Shown: piece by piece, positions 34,171 through 44,378 of the stretch
Layout of the letters: each line of letters opens with the position of its first letter
Numbering within the stretch: the first letter of the stretch is position 1
Assembly (NCBI GenBank): GCA_019279435.1
Contig: JAAALK010000288.1
Location: 54,239,624-54,303,623 of the forward strand
Direction: 5' to 3'
Length of the DNA: 64,000 nucleotides
From: Zizania palustris
Lineage: Eukaryota > Streptophyta > Magnoliopsida > Poales > Poaceae
The notes under the pieces: generated by a model
The model's input: the letters and a program-made list of their open reading frames with translations, nothing else
The model's database searches: none
Told to the model about the DNA's origin: nothing
Translations under genes and position numbers: made by a program

Positions 34171-35343
34171 ATCTCCCCCTTGATGAGTGCATTGACAACC
34201 AAATCGAAGTTCAAGAAAATTTAAAAAACTTTCAGCACACAAGTGACCATAAAAACTCAAAAAGAGCCAAAGCATGTCACTTGATTAAAGAATTTTTCTC
34301 CCCCTTTGTAAAAGAGTAAAAGCCCCTTCGGCAAAACTCCCTTTGGATAAAAACTCCCCCTGAGATGAGCAAATTTTTCTCCCCCTTTATGTCAAAAATC
34401 TCTCCCCCTTTAGAAATAATGCCTTCTTGCAGTAGAGAACAAAGCCAACCTGTCCGGAATTTCTCCCCCTTTGGCAATGCAAGCATCAAGGAGCATTCAA
34501 AAGATGCAAAGCTTGGAAATGAATAGAATTGCAAAGACATATAATGCAAAAATATGCCAAAGTTTACACAAATGATCATGGGCTCAGCTCAATTTAACAA
34601 TCTGTGAATCAAGATGATGGCATGTGATTTTGTCATTTTGAAGTGAAAGCATCACCACTTAATCACAGTAGCTAGACATGAAAGGCAAGGACTGCGCAAA
34701 GCTAACAATTTCTACTCTAGACAGACAAGTTTTGTTCAAAAGGAGCTGACAAAGCAAACTTGATGATCAATTAATTTTGTTGTCCTTTTTCTTAAAGCCA
34801 GGGGTTATTTGTTTGTCCACCTTATACTTTCCAATCAGGCCAAGCCTAGGCATGAAAGCCATCTGAAGCTTAAGGCGGTGATTTTGGCATACACTACACT
34901 ATCCCAGTTCAAACCAAAGTGCAATGGTAAGCAGTCTAGAATAGAGTAGTGCGACAAACAAACCCTCCTGGATCTTTTCATTGAAACCAGGCAAATCATG
35001 AATTTTTGATTTTGAAGAATTAAACTTTGATGAGTATTCATGAATAAAGAACACAATTTTCAAGTTGCATATTTTAGCATCCAAGGAACATTGTCTTGCT
35101 GTCAAGTAGATAAAAGATAGCTAAAAGCAGTCCACCCTAAACAAGCTAGATACAAGATTATGCGGTGAGCAAGTTTTGATTTTTAGAAAATAAAACATCA
35201 TGCACAATCAATGTTCCAGACATATTTCACAGAGCTGAGCTGACATGATTTCTTTGAATTAAAAGCAGGCATATAATAGCAAAAGATGTAAGTGCAATTC
35301 CACACATAATGAGCATATGCAAGACAATTAAAATCAGCTCCCC
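34171..35343 (-). other. 3' non-coding region of S with at least six polypurine tracts
   Basis: The PPT next to the LTR (minus-strand AAGGGGGAGAT, 34171-34181) is followed by further CTCCCCCTT-type tracts near 34299, 34353, 34380, 34402 and 34462. The conserved block is 34798-34980. No coding sequence. Repeated tracts of this type are a described feature of sireviruses. Confidence 0.85.
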
Positions 35344-38300
35344 TCACAAAATGCCGTAAGGGTGACAAATGCCAAGTTCCCCACGCAAGTAAGCAAATCT
35401 AGAAGCATCGAGGGGTTTTGTAAAAATGTCGGCAAGCTGGTGTTGGGTATCAACATATTGAAGTTCAATATCACCCTTCTCATTGTGATCTCTGAGAAAA
35501 TGATACCGTACATCAATGTGTTTGGTTCTGGAGTGCTGAACCGGGTTGTTTGCAATACAAATAGCACTAGTGTTATCACAGAAAAGTGGAACACTCTTAT
35601 AATCTAACCCGAAATCCCGCAAAGTGGAAACCATCCACAAAATCTGAGAGCAACAGCTAGCTGCAGCAGCATATTCGGCTTCCGCCGTCGATTGTGCAAC
35701 ACTAGACTGTTTGCGGGAAGACCAGCAAACCAGAGACGTACCCAGAAAATGACAAGTACCAGAGGTACTCTTCCTATCAATTCTACACCCAGCAAAATCC
35801 GCATCTGAATAACCTCTAAGACATAAAGATGAAGACGATGAATACCATATGCCAAATTCAAGGGTGTGCTTAAGATACCTTAGGATGCGCTTAACCGCTT
35901 GGCGGTGCGAAGCTCGTGGTGAAGCCTGAAAACGAGCGCACAGACACACAGCGAAGTGTATGTCCGGCCTCGTGGCAGTCAAGTAGAGGAGGGAGCCGAT
36001 CATGCTCCGGAACTCCTTCTGATCTACGGCTTCTCCATCTTCGTCAGGGTCCAATGCTACAGATGTAGCCATTGGAGTGGCGAGGGGCTTCGCATCGGAC
36101 ATGTCGAACTTCTTGAGCAGGTCCTTGGTGTACTTTGTCTGGTGGACAAAAGTACCTTGTTTGCTTTGCTTGATTTGCAAACCAAGGAAAAAGGTGAGTT
36201 CACCCATCATTGACATTTCAAACTCCCTGCTCATGGTATCTGCAAACTCGGCAACCAAAGCATGAGAAGAGCCACCAAAGATGATATCATCCACATAAAT
36301 CTGAACTAGGAGGAAATCTTTGCCATGCTTGAGAGTAAACAAAGTTTTATCAACTGAGCCCATCAAATACCCTCGCTCAAGCAGAAAAGACTTAAGTCTA
36401 TCATACCAAGCCCGAGGGGCCTGCTTGAGTCCATAAAGAGCCTTATGAAGTTTAAGGACTTTATGTGGGTACTTGGGGTTTTCAAAACCAGGGGGTTGTT
36501 TTACATAAACATCTTCGCCTATGAAGCCATTAAGAAAAGCACTTTTGACATCCATTTGATAGAGTTTGAATCCCCGGGATGTCGCAAAGGCAAGCAAAAT
36601 CCTAATGGCCTCAAGGCGAGCAACAGGTGCAAAAGTTTCAGTAAAATCAATCCCTTCTAGTTGAGAAAAGCCCTGAGCTACAAGTCTAGCCTTATTTCTA
36701 ACAATTGTTCCATCCTCCCCTTGTTTATTTTTGAAAATCCATTTTGTTCCAATGAAATGAACATTTGGTGGAGGATCAACTAAAGTCCAGACTTGGTTTC
36801 TTTCAAAATTTTCAAGTTCCTCATGCATGGCATTGATCCAACTAGAATCAGAAAGTGCATGACTAACATCTAAGGGCTCGAAAGAAGCAACAAAAGCAGC
36901 ATTAGTAAAATGAGCGTGTGAACGTGTTACCCTTTGATCAAGCTCACCAATGATCTGCTCGGGAGGGTGCATCCTTTGGACATGATGTGGAGCCTCGCGG
37001 CGGGATGCAGTCTCCCCCTCAACTTGTGCATTGGAGTGGTCCAAGATGACCGATGTTGAGGTAGTCGCTTCGGGACCTCGTGCCGAAGTAGTAGAAGCGG
37101 GGTCAGCTTCGGGGGTTGACGTCGAGGGTAGAAGAGGATCATCCTCGAATTCTCCGGGATCTTCGTCTTCAAATAAAGTCTGTTCCATGTCGTGTTCATT
37201 TGCCTGTTCAAAAGCAGAACTAACAGAGGGGGTTGATTCATCAAAAGTCACATCACATGACTCGATGACAGTGTTAGTTTCCAAGTTATAAACACGATAG
37301 GAATGACCATGAGTTGTATAGCCCAAAAAGATCCCGTCAGAAGATCGCGACTCAAATTTATCCAAGTTACCACGTTTTAGGATAAAGCAGCGACAGCCGA
37401 AAACTCGAAGATGAGTAACCTTGGGCTGTCTCCCAAAACGCAGCTCATAAGATGTCAAGTTCAAAATTGAGCGCAAGAAAATTCGGTTTGAGATGTAACA
37501 CGCTGTGTTCATGGCCTCAGCCCAGAATTTTCTAGGAGTCCTATGCTCATCAAGCATCGTCCTAGCCATCTCAACCAAAGTGCGGTTTTTCCTCTCAACA
37601 ACACCGTTCTGTTGAGGAACCCGCGGAGCAGAGAATTGATGTTCTATGCCATGCTCCATGCAAAAGTCAACAAAGAGACTATTTTTGAACTCGGTGCCAT
37701 TATCGCTTCGAATGAATTTTAATGCACCAGGGAGTTCAGTAAAAAGTCTCAAAGCCAAGCTCCGAAAGTGTGAAAACACTTCATCCTTGCTGGCAAGAAA
37801 GAAGACCCAAGAGTAGCGAGAGAAATCGTCGACAATAACAAGTACATACCACTTGCCGCCTAAAGAACTAACCCGAGAAGGACCTACAGTGTCCATATGG
37901 AGAAGTTCTCCGGGCTGTTCAGTCATCACTGTGGTGACTGGCGAATGCGAAGCGGCAATCATTTTTCCATGTCGACACGGAGCGCAAACTAAATTCTTCT
38001 CAAACTTGAGCTTGGGCAATCCTCGGATCAAACCTAGGGCGCTCAGACGAGCGAGCAACTCAAAGCTCATATGCCCTAGTCTCCTATGCCACTTCCAAAG
38101 CTCAGAAGTCGAATGTGCAACAAGACAATGAGAAGAACCAGACGACTCTGAAAAATCAGCTCCAAAAACTCTCCCAACCCTAAAGATCTTACAAACCACA
38201 ACGCCATCAGAATTGAGCACTTGCGAAGTATCGCGATGAAATCGCACTTCGAAGCCCTCATCAAGCAACTGAGATACAGACAGCAAATTGTATCCCAGAT

Positions 38301-38511
38301 TCTCAACCAAAGCAACATCTTTGAGAGTGAAATTCGAGTTAATTCTTACCACACCTTTACCTTTCACTCTACTCCTTCGATTGTTTCCGAAGGTGATATG
38401 TTCCCTTTGCTTGGTTGTGGTGAGGCTGGAGAACCAAGCTGCATCTCCGGTCATGTGGCGCGAACAACCGGAGTCCATGATCCACGTGCCCTCCAAGCCT
38501 CGACCTGTCGC
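35344..38511 (-). CDS. Ty1/copia pol polyprotein of S (protease, integrase, RT, RNase H)
   Basis: Open from just after a TAG at 38512-38514 to the stop at 35344. Counting from codon 38496, the protease has DSG in WIMDSGCSRHMTG (residue 8). GAG-pre-integrase is at about 130-175 (HRRLGHMSFELL). The integrase core has D201, D264 (RSDNGTEF) and E300 (NGVVERKN), so the DD35E triad is complete. RT carries MDVKSAFLNGFIGEDVYV and the YVDD box. RNase H has YSDADFAG, STAEAEY and FCDNTSA. ADIFTKPLD is near the end. All catalytic motifs are present, so the enzymes could work if expressed. With no separate start, it depends on being made as part of a gag-pol product. In family terms it copies the RNA genome and integrates the DNA. 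Confidence 0.95.
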   Translation of the reverse strand, partial: ATGRGLEGTWIMDSGCSRHMTGDAAWFSSLTTTKQREHITFGNNRRSRVKGKGVVRINSNFTLKDVALVENLGYNLLSVSQLLDEGFEVRFHRDTSQVLNSDGVVVCKIFRVGRVFGADFSESSGSSHCLVAHSTSELWKWHRRLGHMSFELLARLSALGLIRGLPKLKFEKNLVCAPCRHGKMIAASHSPVTTVMTEQPGELLHMDTVGPSRVSSLGGKWYVLVIVDDFSRYSWVFFLASKDEVFSHFRSLALRLFTELPGALKFIRSDNGTEFKNSLFVDFCMEHGIEHQFSAPRVPQQNGVVERKNRTLVEMARTMLDEHRTPRKFWAEAMNTACYISNRIFLRSILNLTSYELRFGRQPKVTHLRVFGCRCFILKRGNLDKFESRSSDGIFLGYTTHGHSYRVYNLETNTVIESCDVTFDESTPSVSSAFEQANEHDMEQTLFEDEDPGEFEDDPLLPSTSTPEADPASTTSARGPEATTSTSVILDHSNAQVEGETASRREAPHHVQRMHPPEQIIGELDQRVTRSHAHFTNAAFVASFEPLDVSHALSDSSWINAMHEELENFERNQVWTLVDPPPNVHFIGTKWIFKNKQGEDGTIVRNKARLVAQGFSQLEGIDFTETFAPVARLEAIRILLAFATSRGFKLYQMDVKSAFLNGFIGEDVYVKQPPGFENPKYPHKVLKLHKALYGLKQAPRAWYDRLKSFLLERGYLMGSVDKTLFTLKHGKDFLLVQIYVDDIIFGGSSHALVAEFADTMSREFEMSMMGELTFFLGLQIKQSKQGTFVHQTKYTKDLLKKFDMSDAKPLATPMATSVALDPDEDGEAVDQKEFRSMIGSLLYLTATRPDIHFAVCLCARFQASPRASHRQAVKRILRYLKHTLEFGIWYSSSSSLCLRGYSDADFAGCRIDRKSTSGTCHFLGTSLVCWSSRKQSSVAQSTAEAEYAAAASCCSQILWMVSTLRDFGLDYKSVPLFCDNTSAICIANNPVQHSRTKHIDVRYHFLRDHNEKGDIELQYVDTQHQLADIFTKPLDASRFAYLRGELGICHPYGIL

Positions 38512-38514
38512 CTA

Positions 38515-40969
38515 CACATGATAAGAACGCCTCGATCGCTCAGTGCTGGGGTGAGTAAAATAATGACGAGGCATCCAGCACTGAGTGACACGAGTAGTAG
38601 GCACAGTAAAAGTAGACGGTCTACGCACATAAAAATCAGTATGATGCAAAGTGCGAGGTCTACCTACATGCACAGAACGCAAAGCATGTCGAGGTCTCCT
38701 AATCTGACGAGGTACAAAGCTACTCGCCCGAGGTCTACCACCATATGGAACATGGTGAATACCTCGAGGAGCAAAACCTCTCCGAGAAGCACGAGGAGCC
38801 TCAAAAACAGGACGAGAGTAATACTCAGACTCATGCATACCTAAAGATGGGTAACGCATGTCCTGATAGCTCATCGCCTGTGCACGTCGTTCATCCTTGA
38901 TGCGACGGTAACAGAAACCAATCAAATGACCCGCCCGCTGACAATAAGAACAATGAAACACTCTCCTGGGGGCACTCTCATGGGTCACAGGAGCAACTCT
39001 CACAGGCTCCTTGGGTTTCTTCACAGTGGTTTTCTTGGAGGATTTTTCTTGGTAGGAGGAGTGGTTTTCTTTGGTGGATGGGTAGGCTTTTTGGCTGATG
39101 GGGTGTCCAACAGAGCTCTCTCTTTCTCTAGGGTGGTGGGAGAGGTGAAAACAGTTTTGGTCTTACTGTCTGAAGCTATCCTCTCAAAACCCAAACCTAG
39201 AGCTACCCCGGCTCTATCAGCACACAACTTGGTCTTGGCCAAGAGCAAATCCATCCTACCCTTCCCTTCAGTGCATTTATTCACCACAGAAAGAAGGTAT
39301 TCATTTTCAGACATGAGATTTTCAGCTCGCTCTCTGACAGTGCCTAGCTGGTCCTTAAGGGTAATGCATGTGTCACACACAGGCTGCACATCCTTAGAAC
39401 TACCGGCCCTCTCCAATCTAGCCTCCAAATCATGAACATGCTTATCACGTAAATTAATGCTATCGCGTAATAAAGAGCAGTTCATGCAATCAACATCATG
39501 AGGTCTAGACTCCACCTCCAAAAGCTGCTTCTGTGCAGTCTCAAGCTCAGAAAGAGTTTGAGCATGAACAAAACGCAACTGAGCAAGCTCACCCATGACA
39601 ACAGAACATGATTCACATTCAGCATCATCAAACTTAGACTTAAGCATGGCATATTCAGTAGACATATTTTCTAGCCTAAGTCTAAGGTCTTTTCTTTCTC
39701 TAGCGGCTTGTACAAGTAATCTATCCTGACCTAGCACAACTTCATTCAGTTCATCCAATTTAACTAGAAGCTGGTCAGATGATAGGTTTACCTCAGATGA
39801 GTCAAGCTCATCGCCGCTGTGATCGCTGTCGGCCATGAAGCAAAGGCCGGTGAAGTCACGTCCCTTCTTGTCCTTCTTGTCCTCCTTTCTTGGGGACTCC
39901 TCCTCCTCAGAGCTCGACTCCTCAGATGAGGAAGTGTCGATGTCGCTGAGAGCAGCAACAAAAGCTCTGGAAGCGGCCTTGGCTACTTTCTTAGCCATCT
40001 TGCCGCGCTTGCCCTTCACAAAGGGCTTCCTCTCCTTTTGTGGAATTTGGGGCGGTCACTCTCATCTCTCTTTTTGACCTTGGGGCAATTGGCCTTGATG
40101 TGAGAAGTGTCGCCACATTCATAGCAGCCACTAAACCCACTTCTCCGCTGATCCCGTCTCTCATGATGAAAGCGGGTGAACCTCCGGGCAATGAGAGCAA
40201 GCTCGTCATCTGCTAGAGTATCCACCTGCTCCTTTGTGACGGAGACCAGGGAGGACAAAGCAAAACCATCTGCAAGAACACAAGTGCCTGATGTGCTTGG
40301 TTCTGCAGTGGTGCCACGGCTAGTGCTAGAAACCAATGCCAATGGCTGTGGCAAAGAGCTTCTGTGCACTGCAAGAGATGCCTTGGCAATCTCTGTGGAC
40401 TTCAGCTTGCTAAAGAGTTCATCACAGGTTAGAGTGTCATAGCCTGTGGACTCCTCAATGCTGGATATCTTCACCTCCCATATGCTACGGTCAAGAGCAT
40501 AGAGAAGCTTGATAGCCCTATCATGATCACTGTAAGCAAGCGTCCCGTTGGATCGCAAGTTACTCACTATAGCATCAAAGCGCGAAAACATGGCATCTAT
40601 AGATTCACCAGGTGCCTGCACAAACAGCTGATACTGTTGGTTGTAGGTGCTTTGGCGCCTGGCCTTAATCTGAGTAGAGCCCTCATGATAAATAGTGAGC
40701 GTTGTCCAAATCTCCCTAGCAGTCCTAAGGTGCTGCACCCTATCAAACTCACTCCGACTCAAACCAATGAACAATATGTTCCTTGCCTTCGAGTTGGCAA
40801 TGTACTGATCTTTCTCAGTTTGAGTGGTGCGGGTCTCAGGGATGGAGTATTGTGAGTCCACAATTTCCCAAATTGCATTTCCTTGGCTTAACAAGTAAGC
40901 CTCCATGCGCACCTTCCAGTATGCAAAATCTGTCCCATCGAACAGAGGAATTTTACTGCCTCTATCCAT
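38515..40969 (-). pseudogene. Sirevirus gag of S, two frameshifts
   Basis: Starts at ATG 40969 (MDRGSKIPLF). The capsid-like half (AYWKVRMEAYLLSQG, ARNILFIGLSRSEF, STYNQQYQLF) and knuckle CYECGDTSHIKANC are in one frame to 40016. A small indel within an AGGAGAGGAAG stretch shifts to the frame of 39021-40019, which carries the coiled coil with CESCSVVMGEL, CMNCSLLRDSI and CDTCITLKDQL. A second indel beside an A-run near 39030 shifts to 39024-38512, with the knuckle CSYCQRAGHLIGFC and an Arg-rich tail. The TAG at 38512-38514 replaces a plausible CAG before the protease. Because the LTRs are nearly identical, these lesions are either very recent or assembly errors at repetitive runs. Confidence 0.88.
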
Positions 40970-41020
40970 GTCGCCAACAGATCACAAAACCGGTTAAGGT
41001 CAACTGGTGATCTTAACCTC

Positions 41021-41032
41021 GCTCTGATACCA
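41021..41032 (-). other. Primer-binding site of S
   Basis: The minus strand reads TGGTATCAGAGC, complementary to the initiator methionine tRNA, two bases from the 5' LTR. Confidence 0.95.
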
Positions 41033-41034
41033 AT

Positions 41035-43009
41035 TGTTGGACCGGAAACGGCGACCAGAGGGGGGGTGAATGGGAGCTTTTAAAATTTCGGGCTAAAAAC
41101 TTAGCCTTCGGTTCTGTTCTCTCTTCTGCGGAACAGGCTTCGAACACTACCTTCGAAGGTCTGGTTCGGAGGTACTTCGTCACCTTCGAACACAGGCTTC
41201 GGAGGGGCAAAAGTTCGAAGCCAAGAAGACTTCGCTCCACTTACAACCCTCGAAAATCTACTCTGCTAAGTCAGTGCAGGCTCCGCACACAGGTGCTTCG
41301 AGCAGGCTTCGCACTTCACCCTTCGCAAGAGTGGACAGCCCTCTGTGGACTTCGACCAAGTACTTGGCGACAGCAACTGGTGCTGGGCTTCGTACGCGAA
41401 GGTCTACACGCACACACAACGGACCACGCTAAGGGCTTCGACACAAGAAGCACTACGGGAAAAGATCAGGGCTTCGCTAGTAAGCAGCGAGGTCTTGCCT
41501 CGTGTTACACAGAGCGACAGCACACTGACAAAACACACCTCGCACGAAAAACAACCTTCGCCTCAACAGGCTTCGGCGCACTAAACTAGCGAAGTATGTA
41601 AATCGAGCTCAAGCAAAAAGCACAAGGCAACAGGGCTTCGCCGCTTGAACAAGGAACACTGAAAATGAACTCAGGATGTATTCAATCGAAGTGTGGCTAC
41701 AGGAGCTCAACAGTAAATGCTCAAAGTGTTAAATGTTACCTACCGAGCCCCCATATTTATAGCCCACGGCTTCATCCTAAGGAAGTGACTACTTTACCCC
41801 TAGGGTTTACAACAGATTTGTCTCTACAGAACTAAGGGGTACAAAAGGTAGTCCACCTTTATTTTGGAGGCTTCTCTGTCAGCTGCAGAGGGGACAGTGT
41901 CAGCCTTTTTCAGAACAGACAGTGTCAGCCTTTACAGAGTTGACTTCTGGAACCTCCCTTCGCACGCGAGGGGTGCGGAAGCTTCGGCGAGAAGCCTGCA
42001 GCCTGTTGGCCTTCGCTCCGCCGAAGAAGACCTTCGATACAGTGACGGTTTTGAGCCGAAGCCGTCAAAGCCCTTGGGCCTTCGCACCACCACCTCCGGA
42101 GTGGATCACCACGGCTTCGCAGCTACTCCGAGCTCGAACACCGTCCGTCCGTGTACCGAAGCCATGCATGGCCGAAGCACCACAAGTCATCCTCACTCCG
42201 AAGCCCACCTTCGGAGTACCACCCTTCGAAGTCCCTCCTTCGTCCAAGGCCTTCGCATGAAGCATTCCATGAGCACTCCGTCGCAGTGCCTCTTCCCGAG
42301 CACACTCCTCGACGAGCCTCACTTGGACCATGCCTTCGATGCGCCTCGACTTCTGAGACCTTCGTCGGGCCACCTTCGAGTGTCTCCCTCCGGAGCACAC
42401 TTCGAACACCTTGCCTCCGCAGAGGACTTGTACCACCAACTCCGAAGTCACTCCATTCGGAGTACCTTCGAAGTGCCTCACCTCCGAGGACTTTGTCTCG
42501 GAGCACCTTCAGCCGGAGCCACGCTCCGCACTCTCTGCCTTCACCTGGCACGCCTCGACCCGAGGACCGACCCGGACCACCTTCGCAGCCACCGTGACGG
42601 AGCTCCCCGCTCCCTTGGCATCAAACCACCCGCTTGACCCAAGTTCACCTGGCTCGAACCCTGTCCGTCGCCTCCGAAGTCCCTGCGCACCACAGACAAA
42701 CAGACAAGTGTATCCAGTACTCCGGAGACCTCTCCGGGTTAGCAGCCTCCGGCACACACTCCGGTGTACCGTCCAAAGTACCGAAGCCTTCGGTACGAAC
42801 CCAGTCATCGCGTACTGCCGGACCCCTCCGACAGGTACACTCCGCTGCAACAGCTGCAGCAAACACACACCGAACACCCTTCGGTGACACACCTCCGAAC
42901 ACCCTTCGGAGGACCACCTCCGAAGCCCCTCCGGAGGTACCCTTCGAACAGAGGGTAAAAGCCTGTCAATCACTCATCACAAAACACCGAAACCACCCTT
43001 GGTTTCTCA
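41035..43009 (-). repeat. 5' LTR of S
   Basis: Pairs with 32199-34170. Differences seen are an extra AG near 41056, one extra C near 41751 and T/C at about 41700. The TATA box TATAAATATGG is on the minus strand near 41752-41763. Confidence 0.95.
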
Positions 43010-43324
43010 AACTGGCTTCCCTTTCGCTGACTCAACTGACACTTCGTCATGATCAACCTTCATCACACGTCCTGCTTGATCTCCTTGGGTACATCTGAGG
43101 TCACTCTCAACTTCGACTGACACACTCGACCATCTGGCATTAGACTCCCCGTCTAACCCTGATGCCATGCCATCGACAGTTGACGCGTATCTCAACCCTG
43201 CACACACGAGACAAACACAGACACACACACATATCCAAGCATCCACAAATAAACCCCATGACAAACCCTGTCAATCACTCATCATAACCTTGAACCATGG
43301 TGACGATCCTCACTAGGTTCGTCA
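43010..43324 (-). repeat. Part of 3' LTR of Sirevirus C (right of S)
   Basis: Continues 31252-32198. It ends CTAGGTTCGTCA, followed by the purine tract (minus-strand AAGGGGGAGAT). The pattern of conserved words, such as CTTGATCTCCTTGGG, is a diverged version of 30950-31251. Confidence 0.75.
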
Positions 43325-44378
43325 ATCTCCCCCTTGATGAGTGCATTGACAACTCAAGATCAAAGAAATTTAAAACACAAGTTCAGCACACAAGTGACCA
43401 TGAAAGCTCTGGAAAGAGAAAAAATAAGAGACATGTTACTTGAAAAGGATGGATGATAGAACAAAAACTACCTCAAAAACCCAAAAGTTCATGAACTCTC
43501 CCCCTTTGGCAATGCAGACATCAAGATAGCTCCATGAGTTGTGAGAGTAAAGAGTACATGCAATGCTTCCAGAATATGATTAAGTCCAATTACAGTACAC
43601 ACAATCCATGCACCTCACAAACTGTCTTAAACAACTGTATGACAAGCCCGAATGTATACAATCTAAATATCAGTATGAGCAAGTATTTGGATGTTTTAGC
43701 AAATAAAAGCATCACTACTCAGACTAGCATACTTGACACGGCAAGGTAAGAGATACAAAAGCTAGTCAAAAACAAACTCGAAAAGCACATCCCACTACAA
43801 GGAGTTGCAGCAAACTTGATATGCAAGGAAATTAAGTTTATTATTATTATTATAAGTGCTAGGGGTTATTTGCAAGTCAACCTTATGCTAACCGACCAAG
43901 CCAAGCCTAGGATAAACCATCAGAAGCTAAAGGCATTGGTCATGGTATACACTTCAATGTACTAGTTCAAACCAAAGTGCAATGGTAAGCAGTCCAGAAC
44001 AAAGTAGTGCGACTACGCAAACCCACCTGGATCTTTTCAATTTTAACACAACATCAATATTTTTTGTTTCATTTTTATCATTGTCATTTTTCATTTTTCA
44101 TTTTTTTTAAATTTTGAGCATAACAAGATCAAGTTGTGTATTAGCATCCATGTGAAAAGAACAAAGCTATCAAGTATGAAATGAATAGCAGAAGCACCCT
44201 AACCTATTCATGCTAGTTTCTAGACTTAGTAGTGACCATTTTCAAATTTTCACAAATAAAAGCCCTCCTCTAGACAAATAGTTAGATGTATTCAAGCTAA
44301 GCATAATCAACAGGAGTATTAGACAGAAATGTAAAGGACACACTAAAACATGTACATGTGAAAGCAAATAATCATATT
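43325..44378 (-). other. 3' non-coding region of C
   Basis: Polypurine tracts lie at 43325-43336 and near 43497, and the conserved block is 43858-44040. It is otherwise AT-rich. No coding sequence. Confidence 0.75.

Larger units (their letters stand above)
32199..43009 (-). mobile_element. Complete, very young Sirevirus-type Ty1/copia element S
   Basis: A 10,811-bp element with TG...CA LTRs (1,972 and 1,975 bp), a perfect target duplication AACTG (32194-32198 and 43010-43014), a methionine-tRNA primer site, gag, pol and multiple polypurine tracts. The two LTRs are almost identical: by eye I find one substitution and two small indels. Pol is one open frame of 1,050 codons. Gag is split by two frameshifts, and a TAG separates gag from pol. 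It inserted into the 3' LTR of C and lies on the same strand as B, C and Q. Confidence 0.95.

Noticed and set aside
38512..38514. TAG between gag and pol of S as a programmed read-through stop
   Set aside because: The following bases (GCGACA) do not match known plant read-through contexts. Q has an open frame at the same place, and the codon is one C-to-T from CAG like many others here.
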